This document shows positions 18,609 to 27,215 of a stretch of DNA of 64,000 nt, piece by piece. The stretch comes from Tolypothrix tenuis PCC 7101. Lineage in GTDB: Bacteria > Cyanobacteriota > Cyanobacteriia > Cyanobacteriales > Nostocaceae. The stretch covers positions 8,252,547 through 8,316,546 of the forward strand of contig NZ_AP018248.1 in assembly GCF_002368295.1 (NCBI RefSeq). Direction: 5' to 3'. The notes under the pieces were generated by a model. It did not search any database. It worked only from the letters and a program-made list of their open reading frames with translations, and was not told the DNA's origin. The stretch's first letter is position 1; every line of letters begins with the position of its first letter. The position numbers and the translations under genes are program-made.

Positions 18609-20063
18609 TCAAGCGAACGGCTTGTAGGCGGAATCGGACGGGGCCTTAATGTTAGCAGTCAATGGTTCAGACTTACCGTAGCCGTAGGGTTCGCTGATAA
18701 CGATGGGGATTTCTTCAAAGTTTTCTACTGGTGGTGGTGAAGCAACCAACCATTCCAAACCAATAGCGCGCCAAGGATTAGCAGGTGCTTTTTGACCATG
18801 CATCCAGGAAACTACCATATTGAAAATGAAGGGTAAGGTAGACATTCCTAAGAGAAATGAGCCAAGACTAGCAATGATGTTCCAGAATTCATACTCTGGT
18901 GCATAGGAAGAAATCCGGCGTAACATCCCTTGCAATCCTAATGGGTGCATGGGTAAGAAGTTGAGGTTAGTACCAATGAATGTTAACCAGAAGTGCAATT
19001 TGCCCCAGCTTTCGTAGTACATCCGTCCGGTCATTTTGGGGAACCAGTGGTAGATGGCTGCATACAAGCCCATTGTCACTGTTCCGAATAGGACATAGTG
19101 GAAGTGACCAACTACAAAATAGGTATTATTGACGTGAACATCTACAGGTACAGAGGAAAGCATAATGCCAACGATACCTGCGAAGACGAACATGATCAAC
19201 GCACCCAAGGCAAATAACATGGGTGTAGTTAAGCGCATCTTTCCACCCCAAATTGTTGCTACCCAAGCAAACACCTTAATGCCAGTCGGTACAGATACCA
19301 ACATTGTGGTCACCATGAACAGCATCCGCATCCAAGCAGGTGTACCACTGACATACAAATGGTGTACCCAAACAATGGCGCTAACGACTGCAATTAACAG
19401 AGAGGAAATCGCAACTACTTTGTAACCAAATAAAGGTTTGCGGCTATAAACAGGGAAGATTTCGGAGAAGATGCCGAAGATGGGCAGAATGATCACATAA
19501 ACGGCAGGGTGGGAGTAAAACCAGAAGTAATGTTGGAACATTACTGGGTTCCCGCCTCTGCTGGGGTCAAAAAAGGCTGTGCCAGCAGTGAGGTCTAGTA
19601 GCAACATGACTGCACCAGCTGTCAAGGCAGGTAGACCAAAAAGTTGGATAATTTGGGCGCTAAACACTGCCCAAACGAATAGGGGCATTTTAAAGAAGCC
19701 CATACCTGGTGCCCGCATCTTGACGATGGTGGTGACAAAGTTAACTGCCCCCATAATTGAGGAGACACCAGATATTGCTACTGCCAACAACCAGACAACT
19801 TGACCATTAATTAGGTGACCTGTGGGGTTTTGCAAGCTAACTGGAGGATAAGCCCACCATCCAGCTTGGGCTGGCCCACCTGGGACAAAGAAGCTGGCCA
19901 TCAAAAGAATCCCGACTACTGGCACCATCCAAAAGGCGACGGCGTTGAGGCGGGGAAAAGCCATGTCTCGTGCCCCAATCATTAAGGGCACTAAATAGTT
20001 AGCAAAACCAACTAAAGATGAGCGTACAAGGGACACCCACAGATCTTGCAAGACGGGGAGCAT
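18609..20063 (-). pseudogene. ctaD: Cytochrome c oxidase subunit I, N-terminally truncated
   Basis: 484 residues instead of about 560-580. Family similarity begins only at GFANYLVPLMIGARDMAFPR (about residue 19); the preceding MLPVLQDLWVSLVRSSLV is unrelated. Missing are TM1 and most of TM2, including the His of the usual LHGTIM motif, an axial ligand of low-spin heme a. The rest is intact: FWFYSHPAVY with Tyr-Ser before the Cu-B His (A2-type oxidase), VHHLY for Cu-B, and GHFHYVLFG for heme a3 and the other heme a ligand. Subunit II, usually just upstream, is absent. An enzyme without one heme ligand should not work, so I call this a deletion-damaged gene unless the junction is an assembly error. 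Confidence 0.75.
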
Positions 20064-20101
20064 TCATCGGTGATATTTTAAGATAATCTTGTTTTTGTCA
20101 A

Positions 20102-20374
20102 TTAGAAATTATGCTGAAAATTGGTAAAAGTCAGTTGTCCAATGCCACCGCCTAAACCGCTATGGTGATTAGGTTGGGCGAATTGTTCTGGTAACCAATC
20201 TTGTTTTTTTAGAAGTCTTGCAAAATGGGGTTCTAGGGTATTGAGAGTTGCTTGGCGATCGCCTTCTGTGTATGAGAGAATTTGTTTTGCGATCGCTACA
20301 AACTCACGTAAGTCAGGACTATCAATAAACCATTCGTCTGTTGCTAAGGATTCGAGAATAGTTGTATGAGTCAT
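20102..20374 (-). pseudogene. Thiol dioxygenase-like cupin, C-terminally truncated
   Basis: The 90-residue ORF matches only the N-terminal part of the cysteine/3-mercaptopropionate dioxygenase-like cupin family as I remember it: a helical leader, then DWLPEQFAQPNHHSGLGGGIGQ. Full members run about 180-200 residues and carry the metal-binding PVHDH motif further on. Here similarity ends after about residue 83, followed by a few unrelated codons and a stop. The cut faces the 5' truncation of ctaD less than 120 bp away, so one event probably truncated both. It cannot bind metal and should be inactive. Confidence 0.65.
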
Positions 20375-20980
20375 AACATTCCATACAGGGTTGGCGAAAT
20401 AAGTATTTTTTACAAATATTAAAAAAATATGTAGTTTTTTTAATATCTATTTTTTTTTGATTCCTGCTTCAATGTGCTTGAACAGAAAAATTTATACTCT
20501 TTTAAGATGCTGAGAAAAAATATAAATTTTCCTCTCAGCATCTTTTTAGATAGGAAAATTTTGGCTGGTAAAAGGCAGATGTAAATAATGTTTTTACCAG
20601 TCAATATCTCAAGATTATGTATCCCAATCGATCCCAGGTTAATACTCAGTACGCATCACCGTAAAAGGGGGTCGTAAATATCGAAGTTTGACGTTGGCTA
20701 GAGTGAAATTAAACCCAACTAACTAATGATTGAATTCTCCAATGTAGACTGTTGACTGTTGACTGTTAACAGCCCTGATTAGTAGTTATGCAATTTAGAC
20801 GGGCGTTAGCTTAACTCTGGTTATACCTATACCTGAGTTGTTATCAATTAATAATTCTCCCAATAATCAACTTTACTCTGCAATATAAAAAGTCAAAGCT
20901 TGTCTCAGTTACATCAGACTCAATCTTGAGCTATCGCCTCTCAGTTTTTCAATTATTAACAAATCTCCTCCTGTGGTGAG
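20375..20980. other. 600-bp gene-free region with terminator-like hairpin
   Basis: No protein gene seen. It includes a strong hairpin at 20504-20544 and a short GACTGTT triplicate repeat (about 20747-20768). The last 90 bases carry the leader of the flippase gene. Confidence 0.55.
20504..20545 (+). terminator. Rho-independent terminator-like hairpin
   Basis: Perfect 12-bp stem (AAGATGCTGAGA at 20504-20515, TCTCAGCATCTT at 20533-20544), 17-base A/T-rich loop, and a T run overlapping the 3' arm on the plus strand. No plus-strand protein gene ends nearby, so it may end a small RNA starting between about 20400 and 20500, or act on transcripts reading through from elsewhere. Confidence 0.5.
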
Positions 20981-20989
20981 GTGGTAATT

Positions 20990-22339
20990 ATGACAAACTT
21001 GTCAGTTTCGCAAAGGTCAGGAAGCATTCAATTAGCTGAACTGGCTAAAGATACTATTGTGGCTTTAATCATTCAAGTGACTGGTTTAGTTCTGATATAT
21101 CTCCTGCAAATATTTCTGGCGCAGTGGATGGGAAGAACTGAATATGGCATTTATGAATATGTCATGTCTTGGTCGTTATTGTTGGCAGTCCCAGCAGAAT
21201 TAGGTTTACCTACTACGGTTTTGCGTTTGCTTCCTGAATACCGAGTTAAGCAGGAATGGGGACGTTTACAAGGTTTAGTGCGTGGTTGTTGGTTACTCGT
21301 ATTTTCCAACAGTTTACTGTTGATTATCTGCGCTACTGGGACAATTTTAGTTATTAATTATTACCATAGTTTTGTCTATGCAACTCCGCTACTGTTGGGG
21401 ATGGGATTAGTATTACTACAGAGTTTGGCTAGGTTCCAACAAGAAACAGGAAGGGCGATGGAAGATATTCTTGTAGCCTTTATCCCATCACAAATTATCT
21501 GGCCTGTTTTGGTGCTGGTTGGTGGATTTGTATTTATGCAAACCCAAGATTATTTGACTAGCGTACCAATGATTGCGATCGCTTCCGGTATGTTTATGGT
21601 GATCGTTGTCGTGCAACTATACTTATTGTGGAAGAAATTACACAGTAACTTTGAAACAGCAACGCCAGTCTATGCTTACCGTGAGTGGTTAAATATTGCT
21701 GTCATTTTGTTAATTCAACAAGCATCTTTTGGAATTTTAAGCCAAACAGATACAGTAATGATTGGTTCATTTATTGGCCCGGAAGCAGCAGGTATTTACA
21801 ACGCAGCCGTGAAAACAGCCGCCTGGACAAGCTTTGTTCTACAAATTGTGAATATGGTAGCTGCACCTGTATTTACAACTTTGTATACCAAAGGTGACAT
21901 TCCAGAATTACAAAAAGTGGTTTCTTGCGTAACTAATTGGATTTTCTGGCCGACTGTCGCTATGACAATTTTACTCATGACTTTTACGCAACCAATACTC
22001 AATCTGTTTGGTGCAGGTTTTATTGAAGCTAGTTTGTCCTTAAAAATTCTGATTATGGGACAGATGGTAAATGCTTTATGTGGTTCCGTAGGGATTTTAA
22101 TGATTATGACTGGTCATCAAACTAAATCCTTACCTGTAATTGTTGTTAGTGCCTTACTTAATATAGTCTTGAATGCGATATTAATTCCCATATTTAATAT
22201 TACTGGGGCAGCTATAGCAACAAGTTTCACTATGATTGTCTGGAATATTTGGCTAGGTGCTTTAGTTGTTAAATATGTTGGTGTGCGTCCTTCAATTTTC
22301 TACACTCTGTTTGATAGAGAAAATGAATCTGTAACGTAA
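20990..22339 (+). CDS. Oligosaccharide flippase-like membrane protein (MOP/MATE superfamily)
   Basis: About 449 residues from the ATG at 20990, preceded by GAGG at 20978-20981; a GTG at 20981 would overlap that RBS. Around 12-14 hydrophobic helices cover the whole protein. The N-terminal LAQWMGRTEYGIYEYVMSWS resembles the polysaccharide-flippase motif (lineage GxxEYGxYxY), and a central FGILSQTDTVMIGSFIGPEAAG is the counterpart in the second half. Such proteins move lipid-linked sugars across the membrane for polysaccharide assembly. It is isolated from other polysaccharide genes here, so its substrate is unknown. Confidence 0.85.
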   Translation: MTNLSVSQRSGSIQLAELAKDTIVALIIQVTGLVLIYLLQIFLAQWMGRTEYGIYEYVMSWSLLLAVPAELGLPTTVLRLLPEYRVKQEWGRLQGLVRGCWLLVFSNSLLLIICATGTILVINYYHSFVYATPLLLGMGLVLLQSLARFQQETGRAMEDILVAFIPSQIIWPVLVLVGGFVFMQTQDYLTSVPMIAIASGMFMVIVVVQLYLLWKKLHSNFETATPVYAYREWLNIAVILLIQQASFGILSQTDTVMIGSFIGPEAAGIYNAAVKTAAWTSFVLQIVNMVAAPVFTTLYTKGDIPELQKVVSCVTNWIFWPTVAMTILLMTFTQPILNLFGAGFIEASLSLKILIMGQMVNALCGSVGILMIMTGHQTKSLPVIVVSALLNIVLNAILIPIFNITGAAIATSFTMIVWNIWLGALVVKYVGVRPSIFYTLFDRENESVT

Positions 22340-22371
22340 GGAAGCGCAATTAATCCGAACTATTTAGAGTT

Positions 22372-22414
22372 TTAGGGGAAAGGAGAAAGTTTAAAGGTTT
22401 GTCTTTTCCCCTAA
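22372..22414 (+). terminator. Candidate terminator hairpin after the flippase gene
   Basis: Inverted repeat TTAGGGGAAA / TTTCCCCTAA with a 23-base loop, 32 bp after the stop codon. It lacks a clear T tract, so it may only be a stabilising hairpin. Confidence 0.35.
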
Positions 22415-22485
22415 TTGTCATCCTGAAAGCATAAATGCAAAAGAAATGATAGCCATAAACCGAAGTTTTATCTCAGCTAATTTCT

Positions 22486-23343
22486 CTAAAAAACTGGTAT
22501 TAATCTACCTTTATATTCTTTATTGATGAAATCTCTAACTTGGGGATTTATAAGCAGCTTATTTAACCTTTGAATTTTTTCTTCATTTTCTCGCCCCTGC
22601 AATGTGACTAAAGCAAGAGCATATTTTTTGTCCTTAACTGTTTCTGCTCCCATAGAATTAGGTTCTATCCCCGCTAAAGCAACAGTTTGAGCCGAAGAAA
22701 CGATGAAATCTACATCATTAATCGCTCGGACAACTTGGACACCTTCTACTTCTTTAATTTTCAAACTTTTAGGATTAGCTGCAATATCTCTTTGCGTCAC
22801 AAATTCGCCAATATTATCTTTTAACTTAATTAAACCATTAGCTGCTAATAATCTTAACCCTCTATCATTATTAATTACATCGTTAGCAATGGTGACAGTG
22901 GCATTTTGAGGAATTTCATTCACTGACTTAAGATTTTTAGAAAAAAGGCCCAGAGTATTGAGATAAATTGTATTCAACGGCACTAAATTAATTTTAAGTT
23001 CCTTCACAGCATTATTCATAAAAGGTTTATGCTGAAAGAAATTAGCATCAATTACCTTATCTCGTAATGCTGTATTAGGCTGTATCCAGTCATTAAATTT
23101 TACTACCTCAATTTTTAATTTCTCTTGAGGTGCAAGATTCTTGTTAACGAATTTCAAAATATCTTCGGAAACTATCCCAGTCACCCCAACTTTAATAATT
23201 TCTTCTTGTTCAGTTTTGGCTACAGTTCCAGAAATTCGGCTACAACCTGCAACAACAAGTGAAGCAGTAAATGCACTTCCTGCTGTCAGGAAAAAACGGC
23301 GATTAGTTTTTGTCAAGGGAAGTAGATGCTGCTGCTTCTTCAT
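22486..23343 (-). CDS. metQ: MetQ-family substrate-binding lipoprotein (paralogue 1)
   Basis: 285 residues. An N-terminal twin-arginine-like leader (NRRFFLTAGSAF) and the lipobox VAGC indicate export and lipid anchoring. The NlpA/MetQ fold follows: IIKVGVTGIVSEDILKFV, IDANFFQHKPFMNNAVKE, NDVINNDRGLRLLAANGLI and the C-terminal VRDFINKEYKGRLIPVF. It delivers methionine or a related sulfur compound to MetNI. It is the last gene of the metQ2-metN-metI-metQ1 series, 119 bp after metI. It is one of five MetQ-like proteins in the window, so ligand ranges may have diverged. Confidence 0.9.
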   Translation of the reverse strand: MKKQQHLLPLTKTNRRFFLTAGSAFTASLVVAGCSRISGTVAKTEQEEIIKVGVTGIVSEDILKFVNKNLAPQEKLKIEVVKFNDWIQPNTALRDKVIDANFFQHKPFMNNAVKELKINLVPLNTIYLNTLGLFSKNLKSVNEIPQNATVTIANDVINNDRGLRLLAANGLIKLKDNIGEFVTQRDIAANPKSLKIKEVEGVQVVRAINDVDFIVSSAQTVALAGIEPNSMGAETVKDKKYALALVTLQGRENEEKIQRLNKLLINPQVRDFINKEYKGRLIPVF

Positions 23344-23462
23344 AAAAAAATATTTTTAAAATTCATTAAAATCTCACGCCGAGGCACAGAGAAGCTAGCA
23401 AAGTATCTCTAAAAAACTCTGCGTACCTCCGCGCTAACTTTGCGTTTCTCTACGTTAAAAAG

Positions 23463-24119
23463 TTACTTCTTCCGCAACTGTCGTGCTAACAAATCACCAA
23501 AAAACTGGATAATTTGTACTAGCAAAATCAACACAATAATTGTGGCAAACATGACTCCCACATCAAACCGTTGATAGCCGTATTGAATTGCTAAATTACC
23601 TAAACCGCCGCCACCAACAGCCCCAGCCATTGCAGAAGAATTCAAGAGACTCACAATTAAAATTGTCACCCCCAAAACAATCGAGGGTAACGCTTCCGGA
23701 ATCAAAACTTTCAAAACAATTTGCCAATAGTCACAACCCATTGCTTCTGCTGCTTCTATTAACCCTTTATCAACTTCGAGAATACTAGTTTCCGCAATCC
23801 TCCCAAAGAAGGGAATCGCGGCGAGAGTCAAAGGTACAAGTGCGGCGGTACTACCGATAGAAGTACCAACAATTAATCGTGTTAAAGGTGTGAGGACTAC
23901 AAGTAAAATAATAAATGGAAAAGAACGCCCAGTATTAACTATTGCACTTAATATTTTGTTGAGTTTGGGAGCATAGAGAACATTACCAGGGCTAGTCATT
24001 ACTAACAATAAACCCACAGGTAAACCCAAAAGTATCGCGACAACGGCGGAGACTCCCACCATGTAAAAAGTCTCCTGACTTGCGAGCAATAAACTGTTAA
24101 TTAATTCCCATCCTTGCAT
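23463..24119 (-). CDS. metI: Methionine-type ABC transporter permease
   Basis: 218 residues with five transmembrane helices, the usual MetI size. The cytoplasmic coupling loop is present (EAAEAMGCDYWQIVLKVLIP). The start overlaps the metN stop by one base (TAATG), showing translational coupling. It forms the channel for substrates bound by the MetQ lipoproteins. Nothing unusual seen. Confidence 0.93.
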   Translation of the reverse strand: MQGWELINSLLLASQETFYMVGVSAVVAILLGLPVGLLLVMTSPGNVLYAPKLNKILSAIVNTGRSFPFIILLVVLTPLTRLIVGTSIGSTAALVPLTLAAIPFFGRIAETSILEVDKGLIEAAEAMGCDYWQIVLKVLIPEALPSIVLGVTILIVSLLNSSAMAGAVGGGGLGNLAIQYGYQRFDVGVMFATIIVLILLVQIIQFFGDLLARQLRKK

Positions 24120-25096
24120 TAATGCACCTCAACTGCATATTCTGAGTTATGTAAGTATTCCAAAGCTTGCGTTACCTTAATCCCTGCAAGTTCAACTTGA
24201 AACTGACCGACACGGCGATCGCCTACAGTTTCTACGCTACCATTGAGGATATTCACATCAATATCAAAACGACGCGTCAAGGTAGTAAATATAGAATTTC
24301 TCGCACTTTCATTAGCAAATGCGACTGTTGCCAAAACTGTCCCAGGACGAGGTATATAGTTATGAGAACGGGGAAAGAACTCTCTAGCTAATAAAGAATC
24401 AGGTTGGGATGCTAAATCGCTAACGCTACCTTGTTCTACAACCTTACCAGCATGGAGTATCGCCACGCTATCGCAGATTTGTTTAACTACACCCATTTCA
24501 TGAGTAATTAGCAAAATCGTCAATCCCATGCGTTGATTCAAGTCACGTAATAGTTCTAAAATTGAACGTGTCGTTTGGGGATCGAGGGCTGATGTTGCTT
24601 CGTCGGAAAGTAATACATTTGGTTCTCCCGCTAAGGCGCGCGCAATTCCCACCCGTTGCTTTTGTCCCCCAGAAAGTTGTGCAGGGTAAGCATTGGCTTT
24701 ACCTTCCAAACCCACCAATGCTAGCAATTCTTCAACTTTAGCTTTGCGTCGCAATTTGCTATAACCAATCACCTCCAAAGGGAAAGCGATATTTTCAGCT
24801 ACAGTTCTACAACTGAGTAAATTAAAATGTTGAAAAATCATTCCTATACGCTGGCGTGCTTGACGCAAAGCTACGCCGCTAAGAGATGTGATTTCTTGTC
24901 CGTTAACTCTTACATAACCAGATGATGGTTTTTCTAATTGATTAACGCAGCGAATTAATGTACTTTTACCTGCGCCACTTTGTCCTAATACGCCAAATAT
25001 TTCACCTGCTTTAACGTGTAGATTTACACCATCTAAAGCGACTATTTTGTGTTCGCCCTGGTGGTATATTTTGCGGATATCAATAAACTCTATCAT
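24119..25096 (-). CDS. metN: Methionine-type ABC transporter ATP-binding protein with NIL domain
   Basis: 325 residues. The ATPase domain has Walker A GQSGAGKST, the signature LSGGQKQRVGIARAL, Walker B VLLSDEATSALDP and the switch His in ITHEMG. A C-terminal ACT-like NIL domain (about 250-325), which in MetN binds methionine to inhibit transport, is present. The gene is coupled to metI and lies 192 bp after the MetQ paralogue 2 gene, with a hairpin repeat in between. Confidence 0.94.
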   Translation of the reverse strand: MIEFIDIRKIYHQGEHKIVALDGVNLHVKAGEIFGVLGQSGAGKSTLIRCVNQLEKPSSGYVRVNGQEITSLSGVALRQARQRIGMIFQHFNLLSCRTVAENIAFPLEVIGYSKLRRKAKVEELLALVGLEGKANAYPAQLSGGQKQRVGIARALAGEPNVLLSDEATSALDPQTTRSILELLRDLNQRMGLTILLITHEMGVVKQICDSVAILHAGKVVEQGSVSDLASQPDSLLAREFFPRSHNYIPRPGTVLATVAFANESARNSIFTTLTRRFDIDVNILNGSVETVGDRRVGQFQVELAGIKVTQALEYLHNSEYAVEVH

Positions 25097-25149
25097 TTAC
25101 AAACTTCTCCATATATACGAGTTAATTTTTTATATTCTTTGCGTCTCTG

Positions 25150-25198
25150 TCTTGAAAAGTTCAGATCGGAGGAAACCTCCGCTCCGACTTTTCGCTGC
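25150..25198. repeat. Dispersed hairpin repeat, copy 1
   Basis: Flanks CTTGAAAAGTTCAGAT and GCTCCGACTTTTCGCTGCG enclose a hairpin CGGAGG-AAA-CCTCCG (25167-25181). The same flanks in reverse orientation occur at 57379-57430, and a looser relative at 32484-32525. It sits between metQ2 and metN inside the operon. Confidence 0.65.
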
Positions 25199-25288
25199 GC
25201 CTTTGCGTGAGATTTATATCTTTTGTTCACAGTGTGTTTATAAAAAGAAAAAACGAACCACTAAGGCACAAAGGGCGCAAAGAAGAAA

Positions 25289-26164
25289 TTAAGGAATAGG
25301 AAGTACAGCACCTTGATATTTATCTTTGATAAATTGCTTTACTTTGTCATCGCGTAACAATTTATGCAGTTTTTGAATTCTCGGATCGCTTTCTTTTCCT
25401 GCTAATGTGGTTACAGTCACCGCATAAAGTGGATTTTGTGCCGACTCTAATGCTAAAGCATCTTTATCTGTTTTCATCCCAGATTGCACAACCCAATTAC
25501 CTGTAATTCCTGCTAAATCTACATCAGGGAGAGTGGGAATTGCTTGCGATCCAGGTATCTCTTTGATTTGCAAATTTTTCGGATTTTCAATAATATCTTT
25601 GGGACTGGCTGGTTGAGCATTAGGTTTGAGTTTAATTAGCTTTGCTTCTTCTAATACCTTTAAGGCGCGATGAGCGTTACTAACATCATCAGGAATTGTC
25701 ACTAAAGCTTTATTAGGAACTTCTGCTAAAGATTTATGTTTGGTAGAAAATATCCCTACAGGATTTAAATGAATTTGAGGAGTAAAAGCATACATTTTGA
25801 GGTTTTTGCGCTTGTCATAATCTTCCATATAGGGAATATGTTGGAAGTAATTGGCATCAATTTGTCCATCTTTTAACGCAGTATTATTTTGCACGGGGTC
25901 GTTAAAAGTGACAATTTCAATATCTAACCCTGCTTCTGGTGCGACATTTTTTTTCACAAATTCTAAAATCTCCCCAGCGGGAACAGGCGAAACTCCGACT
26001 TTGATTTTTTCTTTTGCTCCGGTTGCAACAGTATTTGCAGCAGTTGTTGCAGTAGGATTAGTTGCTGTCGTCGTTGTACCGTTATTTTGGGGTGAACTAC
26101 AACTAGTTACCGTAGCTATAAAAGATGCAGTTGCTATAACAAAGAATCGACGTTGAATATTCAT
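25289..26164 (-). CDS. metQ: MetQ-family substrate-binding lipoprotein (paralogue 2)
   Basis: 291 residues from the ATG at 26164, chosen for the GAGAGG seven bases upstream; an upstream in-frame start at 26191 lacks one. Signal peptide with lipobox VTSC, then a Thr/Ala/Asn-rich linker (about 15-45) before the NlpA fold (IKVGVSPVPAGEILEFVKKN, IDANYFQHIPYMEDY, VSNAHRALKVLEEAKLI, VKQFIKDKYQGAVLPIP). It heads the metN-metI genes and so is the most likely cognate binding protein. It follows a ferritin-like gene on the same strand. Confidence 0.92.
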   Translation of the reverse strand: MNIQRRFFVIATASFIATVTSCSSPQNNGTTTTATNPTATTAANTVATGAKEKIKVGVSPVPAGEILEFVKKNVAPEAGLDIEIVTFNDPVQNNTALKDGQIDANYFQHIPYMEDYDKRKNLKMYAFTPQIHLNPVGIFSTKHKSLAEVPNKALVTIPDDVSNAHRALKVLEEAKLIKLKPNAQPASPKDIIENPKNLQIKEIPGSQAIPTLPDVDLAGITGNWVVQSGMKTDKDALALESAQNPLYAVTVTTLAGKESDPRIQKLHKLLRDDKVKQFIKDKYQGAVLPIP

Positions 26165-26375
26165 GCGATCGCCTCTCTTAAATATTGACAAAATCCCACT
26201 TTAATGGATTGATAAATCCAGACACAAATGACCTGAGGACAATCTCAGCCGGTGCGTTGCGCTACCCGACAACACACCCTACAAAATGTATTGTTTTTTC
26301 TTAATTACAGATTTTGAGAAATCCCCCTAAAATTAGGGGGAACAACAAAGAGAACACGTTTTCAAACAGTACGCG

Positions 26376-27191
26376 TCACTCGCTCACACTCACAAGCTGA
26401 GGAAGTTCGGCAATGGGAATATCAAGAAAGTAAGACAGTACTTCCCGTCGCCAAGCATCATAAATTACTCCAATTCCTGCAATTTCTGCACCAGTCGCAT
26501 CGTGGACAATCTGCCAATGCTTTTGCAAATAAGGATTGCGTCGCCTTTGTCCCTCTTCGTCGAGTTCTAATAACTGCGCTGCAATTTCTGCTTTCTCTGT
26601 TTGTGAGGCTTTATCATATTTACTTTGCCACCAAGCTAAAACTCCAAAACGGTGGACGGCTTCATCAGGTAAAATTGTTTGACTGGCAAATTTAGAAGTC
26701 ACTGGATCGACAATTTTTGTAGTACGGCTGTTTAAAATTAACTGGGCGACTATATGCAGTTCATAGTGTAATTCAAAAGCTATGAAACCCAACCAATTAC
26801 GAATTGGTAAATCTCCCATAAATTCCCAGTGATTTTGGACTTCTTGAACAATTTTTTTTGTAGGGTCTTGTCCAGATAATTCCCAAACTCGCTGACGCGT
26901 AAATTGGGCGTGTGCGCCATCATCACCAATTTGACGACTTAAAAATAGTTGCAAGTCTGGGTCGGGTATTTGGTCAATAATCTTGCTACAAACTTGAACA
27001 ATATACAAGTCGTGGGCTGCGCCACCTATGCGGAATCGATAGAACTTCTCAAACTCTTCTGCTGTGGTTAGTTGTCGCGGTTCTTGAACGCGAGTAGTAG
27101 GAAAATTTGGGGCGTGTTTGGCAATGATTTTATCAATGGTTTCAATTTCAAAATCAGTTGTCCAAGCTGGGCGCGTTAAGGTTGCAGTCAT
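26376..27191 (-). CDS. Ferritin-like helical protein of unknown function (paralogue 1)
   Basis: 271 residues, helical, cytoplasmic, without known name. Segments conserved with the paralogues at 61650 and 63648: FRIGGAAHDLYIVQV, SRQIGDDGAHAQF, NHWEFMGD, AFELHYELH, ILPDEAVHR and YDAWRREVLSYFLDIP. The spaced His/Asp/Glu clusters (DGAH, HYELH, DEAVH) on helices look like the ligand sets of diiron ferritin-like oxidases or oxygenases; that is inference. It lies 24 bp after the LLM monooxygenase gene and before metQ2, so a role in organosulfur oxidation or release is likely. It may act as an oxygen-dependent C-S cleavage enzyme or as an iron partner. Confidence 0.7.
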   Translation of the reverse strand: MTATLTRPAWTTDFEIETIDKIIAKHAPNFPTTRVQEPRQLTTAEEFEKFYRFRIGGAAHDLYIVQVCSKIIDQIPDPDLQLFLSRQIGDDGAHAQFTRQRVWELSGQDPTKKIVQEVQNHWEFMGDLPIRNWLGFIAFELHYELHIVAQLILNSRTTKIVDPVTSKFASQTILPDEAVHRFGVLAWWQSKYDKASQTEKAEIAAQLLELDEEGQRRRNPYLQKHWQIVHDATGAEIAGIGVIYDAWRREVLSYFLDIPIAELPQLVSVSE

Positions 27192-27215
27192 AAAGCCTTC
27201 CTTGATTATTGCAGA

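Noticed and set aside
25097..25288. Possible SAM-type riboswitch before metN
   Set aside because: The space is filled by a dispersed hairpin repeat and simple sequence found elsewhere; no conserved riboswitch core was recognised.
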